From the NCBI RefSeq assembly GCF_001043115.1, contig NZ_LFME01000013.1, forward strand, positions 46,477 to 110,476: DNA of 64,000 nucleotides. Direction: 5' to 3'. A model generated the notes under the pieces. That model made no database searches and had not been told where the DNA came from. It was given only the letters and a program-made list of their open reading frames with translations. Position numbers and translations under genes: made by a program. This document shows, in pieces, positions 1 to 8,205 of the stretch (positions are counted from its first letter, which is position 1; each line of letters begins with the position of its first letter). The stretch comes from Xanthomonas sp. NCPPB 1128. Its GTDB lineage: Bacteria; Pseudomonadota; Gammaproteobacteria; Xanthomonadales; Xanthomonadaceae.

Positions 1-154
1 GACACGCCGAAGACTTCATCAATGACACGCATCGTCCGCGAAGGCGCGCTGCGTGATGGCGTTGATGTGCTTGCGGGTCTTGGCGTTTCAGGAATTGCCA
101 GTTGTCGTGCCGTCCACAGGACGGGCGCAGCTGTTTGTCGCATGGATGTAACAG
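1..154. other. Left edge, no gene assigned
   Basis: No complete gene is recognised here. One plus frame is open from the edge to a TGA at 54-56, directly overlapping an ATG at 56 that opens a 31-codon frame ending at TAA 149-151, just before the next gene. In an operon this tightly packed these could be the 3' end of an upstream flagellar gene and a tiny ORF, but neither peptide is recognisable. No convincing promoter was found. Confidence 0.3.
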
Positions 155-1306
155 ATGTCGTCGATCGATCGACTTGGCGCGTTTCTGGCACAGGACCCCG
201 CCAACCCGCTGCTTGCGTGCCAGCTGTGCGATGCGCTGATCGCGGCCGGGCAGGTTGCGGCTGCGGATCGGGTGCTGGCGCAGTTGCCGGACGCCAGCCG
301 GGACGATCCCGGCGTCGCCTTTCGTAGCGCGCGGGTCGACCTGCTGAGTGGGCGCTATGGGTCCGCCGAAGCGACCTTGCGGACACTGATACAGCGCACG
401 CCTGCGCCAGCCATCGCGCATGACATCGCCTTTGCGCAGCTCTGCCAACGCGATCTTGTCGGTGCGACCGCCACCTTGGCCGAGGCGAGGCAGCTTCACG
501 GACCCTCGGCCGATTTCGCTGTGTTGGCCGCGCGCGTTGCGTTGATGCAGCACGACGAGGCGGCTGCCGATGCGGCGCTGGACGAGGCGTTGCAGCTCGA
601 TCCCGGCCACGCCACGGCGTTGGGCCTGCGCGCGTTGGCGCAGTTGGACGCCGACCGTCCGCAGCAGGCATGGGACACCGCGGTTGCTTGCCTGGCCGAG
701 TACCCGGATCAGCACGAGGCGCTGCTGACGATCGGCAGCGTGCGTCTTTATCATCAAGATGCCGACCGAGCGGCGGCCGACTTCGAACGCGCGCTCGCGC
801 GCTTCCCGCATTCCGGCCGTGCGCTGTCCGGGTTGGGCCAAGCGTGCATGCTGCAAGGAAACCTGGAACGTGCCCGCGCCTTGTTGGAGGCCGCCACGCG
901 TGCGATGCCCGATCACATCGGGACATGGCATGCGTTGGGCTGGCTGCAATTGTTGAGTGGAGAGCGCAGCGAAGCCGAGAGCAGCTACCGCCAGGCTTAC
1001 GCACTGGATCGCAATTTTGCCGAATCTCACGGCGGGTTGGCGGTAGTGGCGTTGCTGGAAGGGCGCGAGGAAGGCGAGGCCCTGATGCGCATCGCGCTGC
1101 GGCTGGATCCGCGCAGCATCAGCGGGCGCTATGCGCGCACGCTGTGGCTGCAAGACCGCGGCGATGCGGCGACCGCGGCGGCGGAGTTTGCCGTCCTGGT
1201 CGCTGAAGGCGCGCTGGCCGGCGCGATCGAGGTGCCCGACGCGGATCCGGCGCAGATGGCCATGCGCCTGCGCGCCCGTCTGTCGGCGCCGCGGCACGCT
1301 GGCTGA
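155..1306 (+). CDS. TPR-repeat protein heading the flagellar operon
   Basis: A 383-residue soluble protein made almost entirely of helical tetratricopeptide-like repeats. Typical TPR positions recur through residues 10-340, for example AADFERALARFPHSGRALSG and AESSYRQAYALDRNFAESHG. There is no signal peptide or membrane segment. TPR proteins act as scaffolds or chaperones; what this one binds is unknown. It ends 9 nt before fliQ, so it is probably co-transcribed with the export-gate genes and may be an assembly factor, a chaperone or a flagellin-modifying accessory protein; these are inferences. The ATG at 155 is chosen because it opens the repeat-containing frame; only a weak GGATG-like RBS precedes it. 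Confidence 0.8.
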   Translation: MSSIDRLGAFLAQDPANPLLACQLCDALIAAGQVAAADRVLAQLPDASRDDPGVAFRSARVDLLSGRYGSAEATLRTLIQRTPAPAIAHDIAFAQLCQRDLVGATATLAEARQLHGPSADFAVLAARVALMQHDEAAADAALDEALQLDPGHATALGLRALAQLDADRPQQAWDTAVACLAEYPDQHEALLTIGSVRLYHQDADRAAADFERALARFPHSGRALSGLGQACMLQGNLERARALLEAATRAMPDHIGTWHALGWLQLLSGERSEAESSYRQAYALDRNFAESHGGLAVVALLEGREEGEALMRIALRLDPRSISGRYARTLWLQDRGDAATAAAEFAVLVAEGALAGAIEVPDADPAQMAMRLRARLSAPRHAG

Positions 1307-1315
1307 GGGGCAAGG

Positions 1316-1579
1316 ATGGACGCCGATACCGCCATGCAACTGCTGGCCGAGACGCTGCTTGCCGCGGCCAAGGTGTCCGCGCCGATCCTGCTGGTGACGC
1401 TGGTGGTTGGGCTGCTGATCTCGATCCTGCAGGTGGTGACGCAGGTGCAGGAGATGACCCTCACCTTCATCCCCAAGCTGATCGCCGTCGGCGTGGTGGT
1501 CGTGATGTTGGGAAGCTGGATGATCCTGACCTCGGTCGAGCTGGCCAAGCGCATGTTCGACATCGCCGCGAGCATGTGA
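1316..1579 (+). CDS. fliQ: Flagellar export gate protein FliQ
   Basis: FliQ is a small inner-membrane component of the FliPQR export gate of the flagellar type III secretion apparatus. The 87-residue length is typical. Two hydrophobic segments lie at about residues 18-40 and 52-75, separated by the family loop TQVQEMTLTFIPK. The ATG is preceded by a GGGGCAAGG-type RBS. It is followed immediately by fliR, as in many flagellar and injectisome operons. The surrounding hook and ring genes place it in a flagellar rather than an Hrp system. Confidence 0.95.
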   Translation: MDADTAMQLLAETLLAAAKVSAPILLVTLVVGLLISILQVVTQVQEMTLTFIPKLIAVGVVVVMLGSWMILTSVELAKRMFDIAASM

Positions 1580-2352
1580 GCATGGACGCGATCGCCGCCC
1601 TGGCCGTGTTGTTCGGATTCGCCTCGCTGCGCTATCTGCCGCTGACCGTGCTCCCGGGGTTGTCTCCGCTGTCCTGGGCGCCGCTGTTGGTGCGGATTGT
1701 GGTGATGCTGGCGTTCGCGTGGTTGACCGTGTTGTCGTTGCCCGATGGGCAGGTGTTGCCGTTGCTGCATCAGCCCTTGCTGCTCCTGCTTGCGGCGTTG
1801 GGAGAGCTGTTGCTGGGCGGCGTCTTCGGCCTGGCGTTCCTGCTTCCCAATGGCGCCTTGCACAAGAGCGGGTGGCTGCTGGACATGCAGGCCGGACTCA
1901 GCGCCGGTGCGCTGCTCAATCCCGGATCGGGCGACACCCAGGAATCCCTGCTCGGTCACGCCTTGATGCTCGCGGCGACCGTACTGTTCTTCGCCCTCAA
2001 TCTGCATCTGGTGTTGTTCAAGGCGGTAGCGTCGAGCGTGCAGCTCATTCCGTTGGGACGGGTGACCCGGCCGCTGAATCCCGATGCGCTGCTGGCCATG
2101 CTGGGGAGCAGCTTCGTGGGTGGGCTGGCCGTGGTGGCGCCGGTGGTACTGGGCCTGTTTTGCGTCGATGTGGCGGTGGGGTATGCATCCAGGTCGATGC
2201 CGCAGGCCAACATCTATTTCCTGGCACTGCCGCTCAAGGTCGCGGTGGCGATGGGCTTGCTGGCGTTGACGCTGGCCTATGCGCCAGCGTTGATCGGCCG
2301 GCTGTTCGCACAGGCCATCGATGCAGTGCCGACCGTATTGGGAGCGCCGTGA
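1576..2352 (+). CDS. fliR: Flagellar export gate protein FliR
   Basis: FliR is a polytopic membrane subunit of the export gate and assembles with FliP and FliQ. The 258-residue product has several long hydrophobic stretches across its length and a FliR-like order, with a conserved LGELLLGGVFGLAF segment near residue 75. The GTG at 1576 overlaps the fliQ stop by 4 nt; an ATG two codons later (1582) is the alternative start. The gene ends overlapping the flhB ATG. No unusual residues were noticed. Confidence 0.93.
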   Translation: MSMDAIAALAVLFGFASLRYLPLTVLPGLSPLSWAPLLVRIVVMLAFAWLTVLSLPDGQVLPLLHQPLLLLLAALGELLLGGVFGLAFLLPNGALHKSGWLLDMQAGLSAGALLNPGSGDTQESLLGHALMLAATVLFFALNLHLVLFKAVASSVQLIPLGRVTRPLNPDALLAMLGSSFVGGLAVVAPVVLGLFCVDVAVGYASRSMPQANIYFLALPLKVAVAMGLLALTLAYAPALIGRLFAQAIDAVPTVLGAP

Positions 2353-3419
2353 TGGCCGGCGACCAGGACAAGACCGAGCAGCCGACCCAGCATCGCCTGG
2401 AGGAAGCGCGGAACAAGGGCGAGGTGGCGAAAAGCAGCGACATGGTCGGCATGGTGGGATTGATCGCCTTTGCATTGACGCTGATGCTGACCGTGCGCTC
2501 GATCGCGGTCGCGCTGACGCAGGCAACCGAGCGCACCCTGCTGTTGGCCGGTACCCGCCCGATCATCGGGTCGGGGCTGTTCCGCTGGCTGGAGGGAACC
2601 TACTTCGGCCTGCTGCAGGCAGTGATGCCGATGGTGCTGGCCCTGCTGGTGGTGGGCGTGGTCGCCAACCTCGTGCAGACCGGGCCGATCCTCACCGCCT
2701 TCCCGCTGAAGCCTAGCGCCCAGCGGCTGAATCCGGCGACGACGGTCAAGCGGCTGTTCTCGATGCGTAGCCTGTGGGAACTGGGCAAGCTCGTGGTGAA
2801 GTTGCTGTTGCTGGCGTTGATCGCCTATGCGGCGGCGAAGGCCGCGGCTAGCTTCGTCGGCCGTATCGCGTTGAGTCCGGTCACAGACCTGCCGGAGCGG
2901 CTGAAGGACGGCTTCTGGACGACCTCGCTCTATCTGTTGTCGGCGCTGCTGGTGGTGGCGTTCGCCGACCTGCTGTTCGTGCGCAAGGATCATGGCAAGC
3001 GCATGCGCATGAGCCGCCGCGAAGTCCGCGACGATGCCAAGCGCCGCGACGGCGATCCGGAGGTCAAGTCGCGGCAACGGCGGCAGATCCGCGAGTTGTT
3101 GAAGAAGGTGCGTGCGTTGCCGCGTGCGGCCGATGCCGACGTGATCCTGACCAATCCCACGCACTACGCGGTCGCGGTGAAGTACCGTCCGCGCAGCATG
3201 CGCGCGCCGGTGGTGCTGGCCAAGGGCCGCGGCTTCATGGCCGCGCGCGTCCGCGGGGTCGGAACGCGTGCGGGCGTGCCGGTCATTCGCGTTCCGGCGC
3301 TGGCACGCGCGCTGTACCGCGCCTGCGACATCGATGCGCCGGTGCCCGAGGATCTCTACGGGCAACTGGCGCCGATCTATCGGCAGCTGTACGCGCAAGG
3401 CCTGGGGAAGGCGGCATGA
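2352..3419 (+). CDS. flhB: Flagellar export switch protein FlhB
   Basis: FlhB controls the switch from rod/hook to filament substrates. The 355-residue protein starts with the family-typical DQDKTEQPTQHRLEEARNKG, has four hydrophobic segments between about residues 30 and 215, and a cytoplasmic domain carrying the autocleavage motif NPTH at residues 268-271 (NPTHYAVAVKY). The intact motif implies normal self-cleavage. The ATG overlaps the fliR TGA; an open frame extends far upstream but only as a shadow of fliR. The stop overlaps the flhA ATG. Confidence 0.95.
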   Translation: MAGDQDKTEQPTQHRLEEARNKGEVAKSSDMVGMVGLIAFALTLMLTVRSIAVALTQATERTLLLAGTRPIIGSGLFRWLEGTYFGLLQAVMPMVLALLVVGVVANLVQTGPILTAFPLKPSAQRLNPATTVKRLFSMRSLWELGKLVVKLLLLALIAYAAAKAAASFVGRIALSPVTDLPERLKDGFWTTSLYLLSALLVVAFADLLFVRKDHGKRMRMSRREVRDDAKRRDGDPEVKSRQRRQIRELLKKVRALPRAADADVILTNPTHYAVAVKYRPRSMRAPVVLAKGRGFMAARVRGVGTRAGVPVIRVPALARALYRACDIDAPVPEDLYGQLAPIYRQLYAQGLGKAA

Positions 3420-5473
3420 AGGAGCTGCTGGCGCCGCTGCTGCAGGACAAGCGCGACCTGGCCCTGGTGGGCTTGGTCGTGGGCGTGCTCATGGTGCTGT
3501 TCGTGCCGGTGCCGTCGGTGGTGCTGGATCTGCTGTTGATCATCAACATCAGCCTGGCGCTACTGATCCTGCTGGTGACTTTCTTCACCGAGTCGCCGCT
3601 CAACTTCTCCACGTTCCCGACCTTGCTGCTGCTGGCGACGATGTTCCGCCTGGCACTGAATGTGTCGGCCACACGCCTGATCCTCGATGGCGCCGATGCT
3701 GGCCGCGTCATCGCCGCGATCGGCTCGTTCGTGATCCGCGGCAACTACGTCGTGGGCATCGTGGTGTTCCTGATCCTGGTGGTGGTGCAGTACGTGGTGG
3801 TCACCACCGGCGCGCAGCGTGTCGCCGAGGTGGCCGCACGTTTCACCCTGGACAGCATGCCCGGCAAGCAGATGAGCATCGACGCCGACATGAACATGGG
3901 GCTCATCGACGAGCACGAGGCGCGCCGGCGTCGCAAGCAGATCGAGAAGGAAGCCAATTTCTACGGCGCGATGGACGGCGCGACCAAGTTCGTCAAGGGC
4001 GACGCCATCGCCGGCATCGTCATCGTCCTGATCAACATCGTCGGCGGTCTGGCGATCGGCATCGCGCAGATGGGGATGCCGTGGACGGAGGCGGTGCAGC
4101 GCTTCACCCTGCTGACGGTGGGCGACGGTATCGTCACGCAGATCCCCTCCCTGGTCATCGCGGTGGCGACCGGCATCATCATCACCCGCGCCGCTGCCGA
4201 TGCCCGGCTGGGCGCGGAGATCCCGCGCCAGGTCCTGTCCAACCCGAAGGCCTTGTTGGTGGTCGGGGCGGCGTTGCTGATGGTCCTGCTGCTGCCAGGC
4301 TTTCCCAAGTGGCCGGTGCTGCTGGTGCTGGCCGGTATCGCAGTGCTGATCAGGTTCAGCCGCAACAAGGAGCCAATGGCGGCGACCGAACCCGAAGAAG
4401 AGGCCGTCCCCGCCGCGCAGGACGATCTGCAGCAGGCGATGCGGGTCGAGCCGGTCGAGATCAGGCTGGGCGGCGCAGTGCATGAAATGCTGTTGGGGCC
4501 GGCCGGCGACTTCGCCGAGCGCATCGCCAGTCTGCGCAAACAGGTGGCGATGGATCTGGGATTCGTGTTGCCCAAGGTACAGACCAGCCTGCGCCAGGAA
4601 CTGGATGCCGGCGGCTACGAGTTCCATCTCGAAGGCAACCGGGTGGCGCACGGCGTCCTGTATCCGGACCGGGTGCTGGCGATCAATCCCGGCGGCATCA
4701 AGACCAAGCTGGACGGGCTGGAAACACGCGACCCGGCCTACGGTCTTCCGGCCCTGTGGATCCAGCCCGAGCAGCGGCAGAGCGCGCGTACCGCGGGCTA
4801 CACGCTGGTGGAGCCGGACACCGTGCTGATCACCCATCTCAACGAGTTGGTGAAGATGCACAGCCCGGAGCTGCTCAGCCGTACCGAAACCGAGCGCCTG
4901 ATGGCGCGGATGGGCGAGCGCGGCACGGCGATGCTCAACGAGTTGGTGCCTGCCGTGCTCACCTATTCGGATATCCAGAAGACCCTGCAGATGCTGCTGC
5001 GCGAGCAGGTCAGCATTCGCAACCTCGAAGCGATCATCGAAGTGCTGCTCGATTGCGGCCGCACCATGAAGGCGCCGGCCGAACTGGCCGAACGCGTGCG
5101 CGAGCGACTGGGCGCAACCATCTGCCAGCGCTATGTGGACCCGCGCGGCGAACTGAACGTGCTGACCCTGGAGCCTGGCATCGAGCGGGCCTTGATGGGC
5201 AACCAGCGGGCGACGGAAGGGCGCGCTTCGCTGTTCAACGACATGGCGGAACTGGACGGTTTCGTGCGCCAGCTCTCGCGCTCCGCCGAAACGATGATGG
5301 GACGGAGCCTGCAGCCGGTGCTGCTGTGCCCATCGCCGCTGCGGCGTCCGTTGCGCGCCTTGATCCAGCGATCGCTGCCGCACGTCGCCGTGCTCGGTCT
5401 GAACGAGATCCCCTCCACCACCATGGTCCGCTCGTTCGCGGCCGTGGGCACTTCCTTGCAGGCGGCCGCATGA
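3416..5473 (+). CDS. flhA: Flagellar export gate protein FlhA
   Basis: FlhA is the large proton-coupled subunit of the flagellar export apparatus and its cytoplasmic ring docks chaperone-substrate complexes. The 685-residue length is normal. The N-terminal half is strongly hydrophobic (to about residue 320), and the FHIPEP signature starts at residue 135, including AARFTLDSMPGKQM. The C-terminal cytoplasmic domain runs from about 330. The ATG overlaps the flhB stop by 4 nt, and the final TGA overlaps the flgF start, so translation is probably coupled. Confidence 0.96.
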   Translation: MKELLAPLLQDKRDLALVGLVVGVLMVLFVPVPSVVLDLLLIINISLALLILLVTFFTESPLNFSTFPTLLLLATMFRLALNVSATRLILDGADAGRVIAAIGSFVIRGNYVVGIVVFLILVVVQYVVVTTGAQRVAEVAARFTLDSMPGKQMSIDADMNMGLIDEHEARRRRKQIEKEANFYGAMDGATKFVKGDAIAGIVIVLINIVGGLAIGIAQMGMPWTEAVQRFTLLTVGDGIVTQIPSLVIAVATGIIITRAAADARLGAEIPRQVLSNPKALLVVGAALLMVLLLPGFPKWPVLLVLAGIAVLIRFSRNKEPMAATEPEEEAVPAAQDDLQQAMRVEPVEIRLGGAVHEMLLGPAGDFAERIASLRKQVAMDLGFVLPKVQTSLRQELDAGGYEFHLEGNRVAHGVLYPDRVLAINPGGIKTKLDGLETRDPAYGLPALWIQPEQRQSARTAGYTLVEPDTVLITHLNELVKMHSPELLSRTETERLMARMGERGTAMLNELVPAVLTYSDIQKTLQMLLREQVSIRNLEAIIEVLLDCGRTMKAPAELAERVRERLGATICQRYVDPRGELNVLTLEPGIERALMGNQRATEGRASLFNDMAELDGFVRQLSRSAETMMGRSLQPVLLCPSPLRRPLRALIQRSLPHVAVLGLNEIPSTTMVRSFAAVGTSLQAAA

Positions 5474-6138
5474 GCGACGCGATCAATGCCATCAGCCGCA
5501 GCCTGAATGCGGATGTCGAAGGCCTCACTGCCATCAGTCGGAACGTGGCCAACATCAATACGCCGGGTTACCAGTCGGTGCGCGGCGTTCCGGATTTCGC
5601 CACCGTTTCGGGGATGCGCGGCGCGCTGCAACTGAGCGACGGGCCATTGAAGGAAACGCAGCGCGGTCTCGATCTGGCCTTGCGCGGCAATGGCTTTTTC
5701 GTGGTGCAGGACGGAGAGCAGCGGGTGCTGACGCGGTCGGGCTCGTTCGTCCGTTCGGCGGACGGCATGCTGGTGACGCGCGACGGCATGCCGGTCCTCA
5801 CCGACAGCGGCCCGTTGACGTTGCCGCAGGGCGACATCCGCGTAGAGCGCGATGGCGCAGTCTGGAGCGGCGACCAGTCGCTCGGGCGCCTGCTGCTGGT
5901 GGACGTCGCCGATGCCGGCCGGTTGCTGCCCGCGGCCGGTGGCTACCGTTACGACGGGGCGCTGCAGGACTGGAACGGCACCGTCGAGCAGGGCGCGGTC
6001 GAGCAATCGAATGTCGATGCCGCGGAGCAGACATTGCAGCTGATCGAACTGACGCGCCATGCCGAATCCGTGCAACGCGTGATTTCTCTCTACGACAAGG
6101 TGCTCGATGTGGGCATCAACCGCGTCGGCGACAACTAA
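5470..6138 (+). CDS. flgF: Proximal rod protein FlgF
   Basis: FlgF is an axial rod subunit of the flagellar basal body. This product is 222 residues, somewhat short for the family. The N-terminal rod/hook motif is intact (SRNVANINTPGYQS near residue 25), a central GNGFFVVQDG segment is typical of FlgF/FlgG, and the C-terminus ends in the helical axial motif (QTLQLIELTRHAESVQRVIS). The ATG overlaps the flhA stop by 4 nt. FlgF rather than FlgG is assigned because the next gene is the better FlgG match. Confidence 0.9.
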   Translation: MSDAINAISRSLNADVEGLTAISRNVANINTPGYQSVRGVPDFATVSGMRGALQLSDGPLKETQRGLDLALRGNGFFVVQDGEQRVLTRSGSFVRSADGMLVTRDGMPVLTDSGPLTLPQGDIRVERDGAVWSGDQSLGRLLLVDVADAGRLLPAAGGYRYDGALQDWNGTVEQGAVEQSNVDAAEQTLQLIELTRHAESVQRVISLYDKVLDVGINRVGDN

Positions 6139-6150
6139 CAGGGCACTCTC

Positions 6151-6918
6151 ATGATCGATGCGCTTTATATCTCGTCCAGCGGCCTGCGCAGCCAGCAGCA
6201 GCAGATCGACGTCATTTCCAACAATGTCGCCAACATGCAGACGCCCGGCTTCAAGCGTGGGCGGGTGAACTTCGCCGAAATCGCCAATGTGCCGATGGCT
6301 GGCGAGAGCATCGACCAGGCGGCCATGCTGCATGGCGGCGGCACGCGGGTCATGTCCACGACCATGGAGTTCGGCGCGGGTGCGATGCAGCCCACCCGCA
6401 ACACCTTGGACGTGGCCATCGACGGGAGCGGCTTCTTCGAACTCGAAAATGCCAATGGCGAACGTTTCTACACTCGCTCGGGCCAATTCCGGCTGGACGC
6501 GCAGGGCTATCTGACGGCGGTCAACGGCATGCGGTTGGCACCTGGCATCCAGGTCCCCAGCGGCGCGTCCGATCTGTTGATTTCCAGCGCGGGCGAAGTC
6601 AGTGCGACGTTGGAGGGAGCGCAAGAACGCAGCGTGCTGGGCACCATCGATCTGGTGACCTTCGCCTCCACCGAAGGGCTGAGCGCATATGGCGACAACG
6701 TATTCCAGGCCAGTAGCCGTTCCGGGGAGCCGATCGTCGCCACGGCAGGCGTGGATGGCGCGGGCAAGTTGCAGCAGGGCTATCTGGAGTCCGCAAACGT
6801 CGACATGATCGACGAAATGACCGGGCTGGTGCTGGCGCAGCGTGCGTATCAGCTGAATGCGCGCGTGCTGCAGGCATCCGATCAGGTGCTGGAAACCATC
6901 AACAACCTGCGCCGCTGA
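6151..6918 (+). CDS. flgG: Distal rod protein FlgG
   Basis: FlgG forms the distal rod that crosses the periplasm. The 255-residue product carries the canonical N-terminal motif (ISNNVANMQTPGFKR), the central IDGSGFFELENANGERFYTR segment and the C-terminal axial helix (EMTGLVLAQRAYQLNARV). The ATG lies 12 nt after flgF and the stop overlaps the flgA ATG. Length and domain order agree with classical FlgG. Confidence 0.95.
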   Translation: MIDALYISSSGLRSQQQQIDVISNNVANMQTPGFKRGRVNFAEIANVPMAGESIDQAAMLHGGGTRVMSTTMEFGAGAMQPTRNTLDVAIDGSGFFELENANGERFYTRSGQFRLDAQGYLTAVNGMRLAPGIQVPSGASDLLISSAGEVSATLEGAQERSVLGTIDLVTFASTEGLSAYGDNVFQASSRSGEPIVATAGVDGAGKLQQGYLESANVDMIDEMTGLVLAQRAYQLNARVLQASDQVLETINNLRR

Positions 6919-7625
6919 TGACCCGTTTCGTGCTCCTGCTATTGGCGGTATGCCCGATGTGGGCGATCGCTGCGACGACGACCCTGGCCCCGGAGCGTCT
7001 GGTCGAGTGCGCCAGTGCCTACCTGCACGGTCTGCCGTCGTCGGTGGCCGGGCAGTTGGAGCTGGAACCGAGCGCGCCGGTCGAATCGCATCTCGACGCG
7101 GAGCCTGCCGCGGTCACGCTCGAGGCTGGCACGATCGCAGGCGCGTGGCCGCGGGCACGGGTCGGCGTGCCGGTACGGATCCTGGTCGATGGCAAGACGC
7201 AGCAGACCAGAATGGTGTGGTTCTCGGCGAAATGGTGGGCGCAGGTGCCGGTCTATGCGGACCGCTACGCCAAGGGCACGGCGTATGGCTCGCTGGCGAC
7301 CCGATCCGCCCGCGTGAATGTCGCGGGCCTGGCCCAGCGCGGCCCGACCATGGCGGACGCGGCATCCGCTGCCGCACTGCGCCTGCGGCGCGAAGTGCGC
7401 GCGGGCGACGTGGTGCTGGCATCGGATTTCCAGCAGCCGCGTACGGTGGAGCAGCGCGAGCGCGTGATGTTGCGGCTGACCCAGGGGGCGGTGGTAGTAC
7501 GCATGCCGGCGCTGGCCATCGATGGCGGTCAAGCCGGCGAATTGATCGCCGTGGTGCCGGAGGGCGCACACGACGCGGTCAAGGCGCGCGTCGTGGCGCG
7601 AGGGGAGGTGGCGATTGAACGCTGA
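6918..7625 (+). CDS. flgA: P-ring assembly chaperone FlgA
   Basis: FlgA is a periplasmic chaperone for P-ring protein FlgI. The 235-residue protein begins with a signal peptide (MTRFVLLLLAVCPMWAIAAT). The C-terminal SAF-type region includes LRREVRAGDVVLASDFQQP and a final VKARVVARGEVAIE strand, as in FlgA proteins. Its position just before flgH and flgI supports the role. The start overlaps the flgG stop, and the stop overlaps the flgH start. Confidence 0.9.
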   Translation: MTRFVLLLLAVCPMWAIAATTTLAPERLVECASAYLHGLPSSVAGQLELEPSAPVESHLDAEPAAVTLEAGTIAGAWPRARVGVPVRILVDGKTQQTRMVWFSAKWWAQVPVYADRYAKGTAYGSLATRSARVNVAGLAQRGPTMADAASAAALRLRREVRAGDVVLASDFQQPRTVEQRERVMLRLTQGAVVVRMPALAIDGGQAGELIAVVPEGAHDAVKARVVARGEVAIER

Positions 7626-8205
7626 ACGTATGTGGTCCCGGGCAGTGCCGCTGCTGCTGGCGTTCGGTATGGCGCATGCGGCCATCGCCCAGGAAAGCCT
7701 GATCAATCCCGATACCTACCGCGGCATCGCCTCGGATCGGCGTGCCTACCGGGTGGGCGACATCCTGACGGTCAATGTGCTCGAGGCTGCGCGTGCGCGG
7801 TCCAGCGCCGCGACCGATGCCGGATCGGACGTGCGGGTGAGCGGTACGGCGGGCAACAATGCCTATCGCGGCGCATTCGATGCGAGCCTGGCTGGCGGTA
7901 CCAAGGGCAGCGGCGAAACCTCCCGCGTCGGCGAGCTTCGGACCCAGCTGTCGGTTCGGGTCACGGCGGTGCTTCCCGACGGGTCGCTGGCGGTCGAAGG
8001 CGAGCAGTCGCTGACCATCAACAAGGAAGACCAGCACATCGTGCTGAGCGGCATCGTGCGACCCGACGATATTCTTTCGGACAATACGGTCTGGTCGCAT
8101 CGCCTGGCAAACGCGCATGTGCAGTTCGACGGAAAGGGCGCGGTGGCCGAATCGCAGCGGCAGAGCATGGTGTACCGGGTGCTGAAATGGCTGAGGGTGC
8201 TATGA
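7615..8205 (+). CDS. flgH: L-ring protein FlgH lacking a lipobox
   Basis: FlgH builds the outer-membrane L-ring. The mature part is clearly FlgH: SDRRAYRVGDILTVNVLEAA near the N-terminus, the variable centre, and LTINKEDQHIVLSGIVRPDD in the conserved core. Classical FlgH is a lipoprotein, but this N-terminus (MWSRAVPLLLAFGMAHAAIA) looks like a signal-peptidase-I leader and has no cysteine, so lipidation is not expected. A TTG at 7615 or an ATG at 7630 could be the start; the ATG gives a cleaner signal peptide. Confidence 0.9.
   Translation: MNAERMWSRAVPLLLAFGMAHAAIAQESLINPDTYRGIASDRRAYRVGDILTVNVLEAARARSSAATDAGSDVRVSGTAGNNAYRGAFDASLAGGTKGSGETSRVGELRTQLSVRVTAVLPDGSLAVEGEQSLTINKEDQHIVLSGIVRPDDILSDNTVWSHRLANAHVQFDGKGAVAESQRQSMVYRVLKWLRVL

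Noticed and set aside
90..110. Possible sigma-54 promoter (TTGGC then TTGCC) before the TPR gene
   Set aside because: The distance between the GG and GC dinucleotides is about 13 bases instead of 10, so it does not fit the -24/-12 consensus.
1129..2526. Long minus-strand open frame across fliQ, fliR and flhB
   Set aside because: It is antisense to three clear flagellar genes; its Gln/His/Arg-rich composition is the usual shadow of GC-rich coding sequence.
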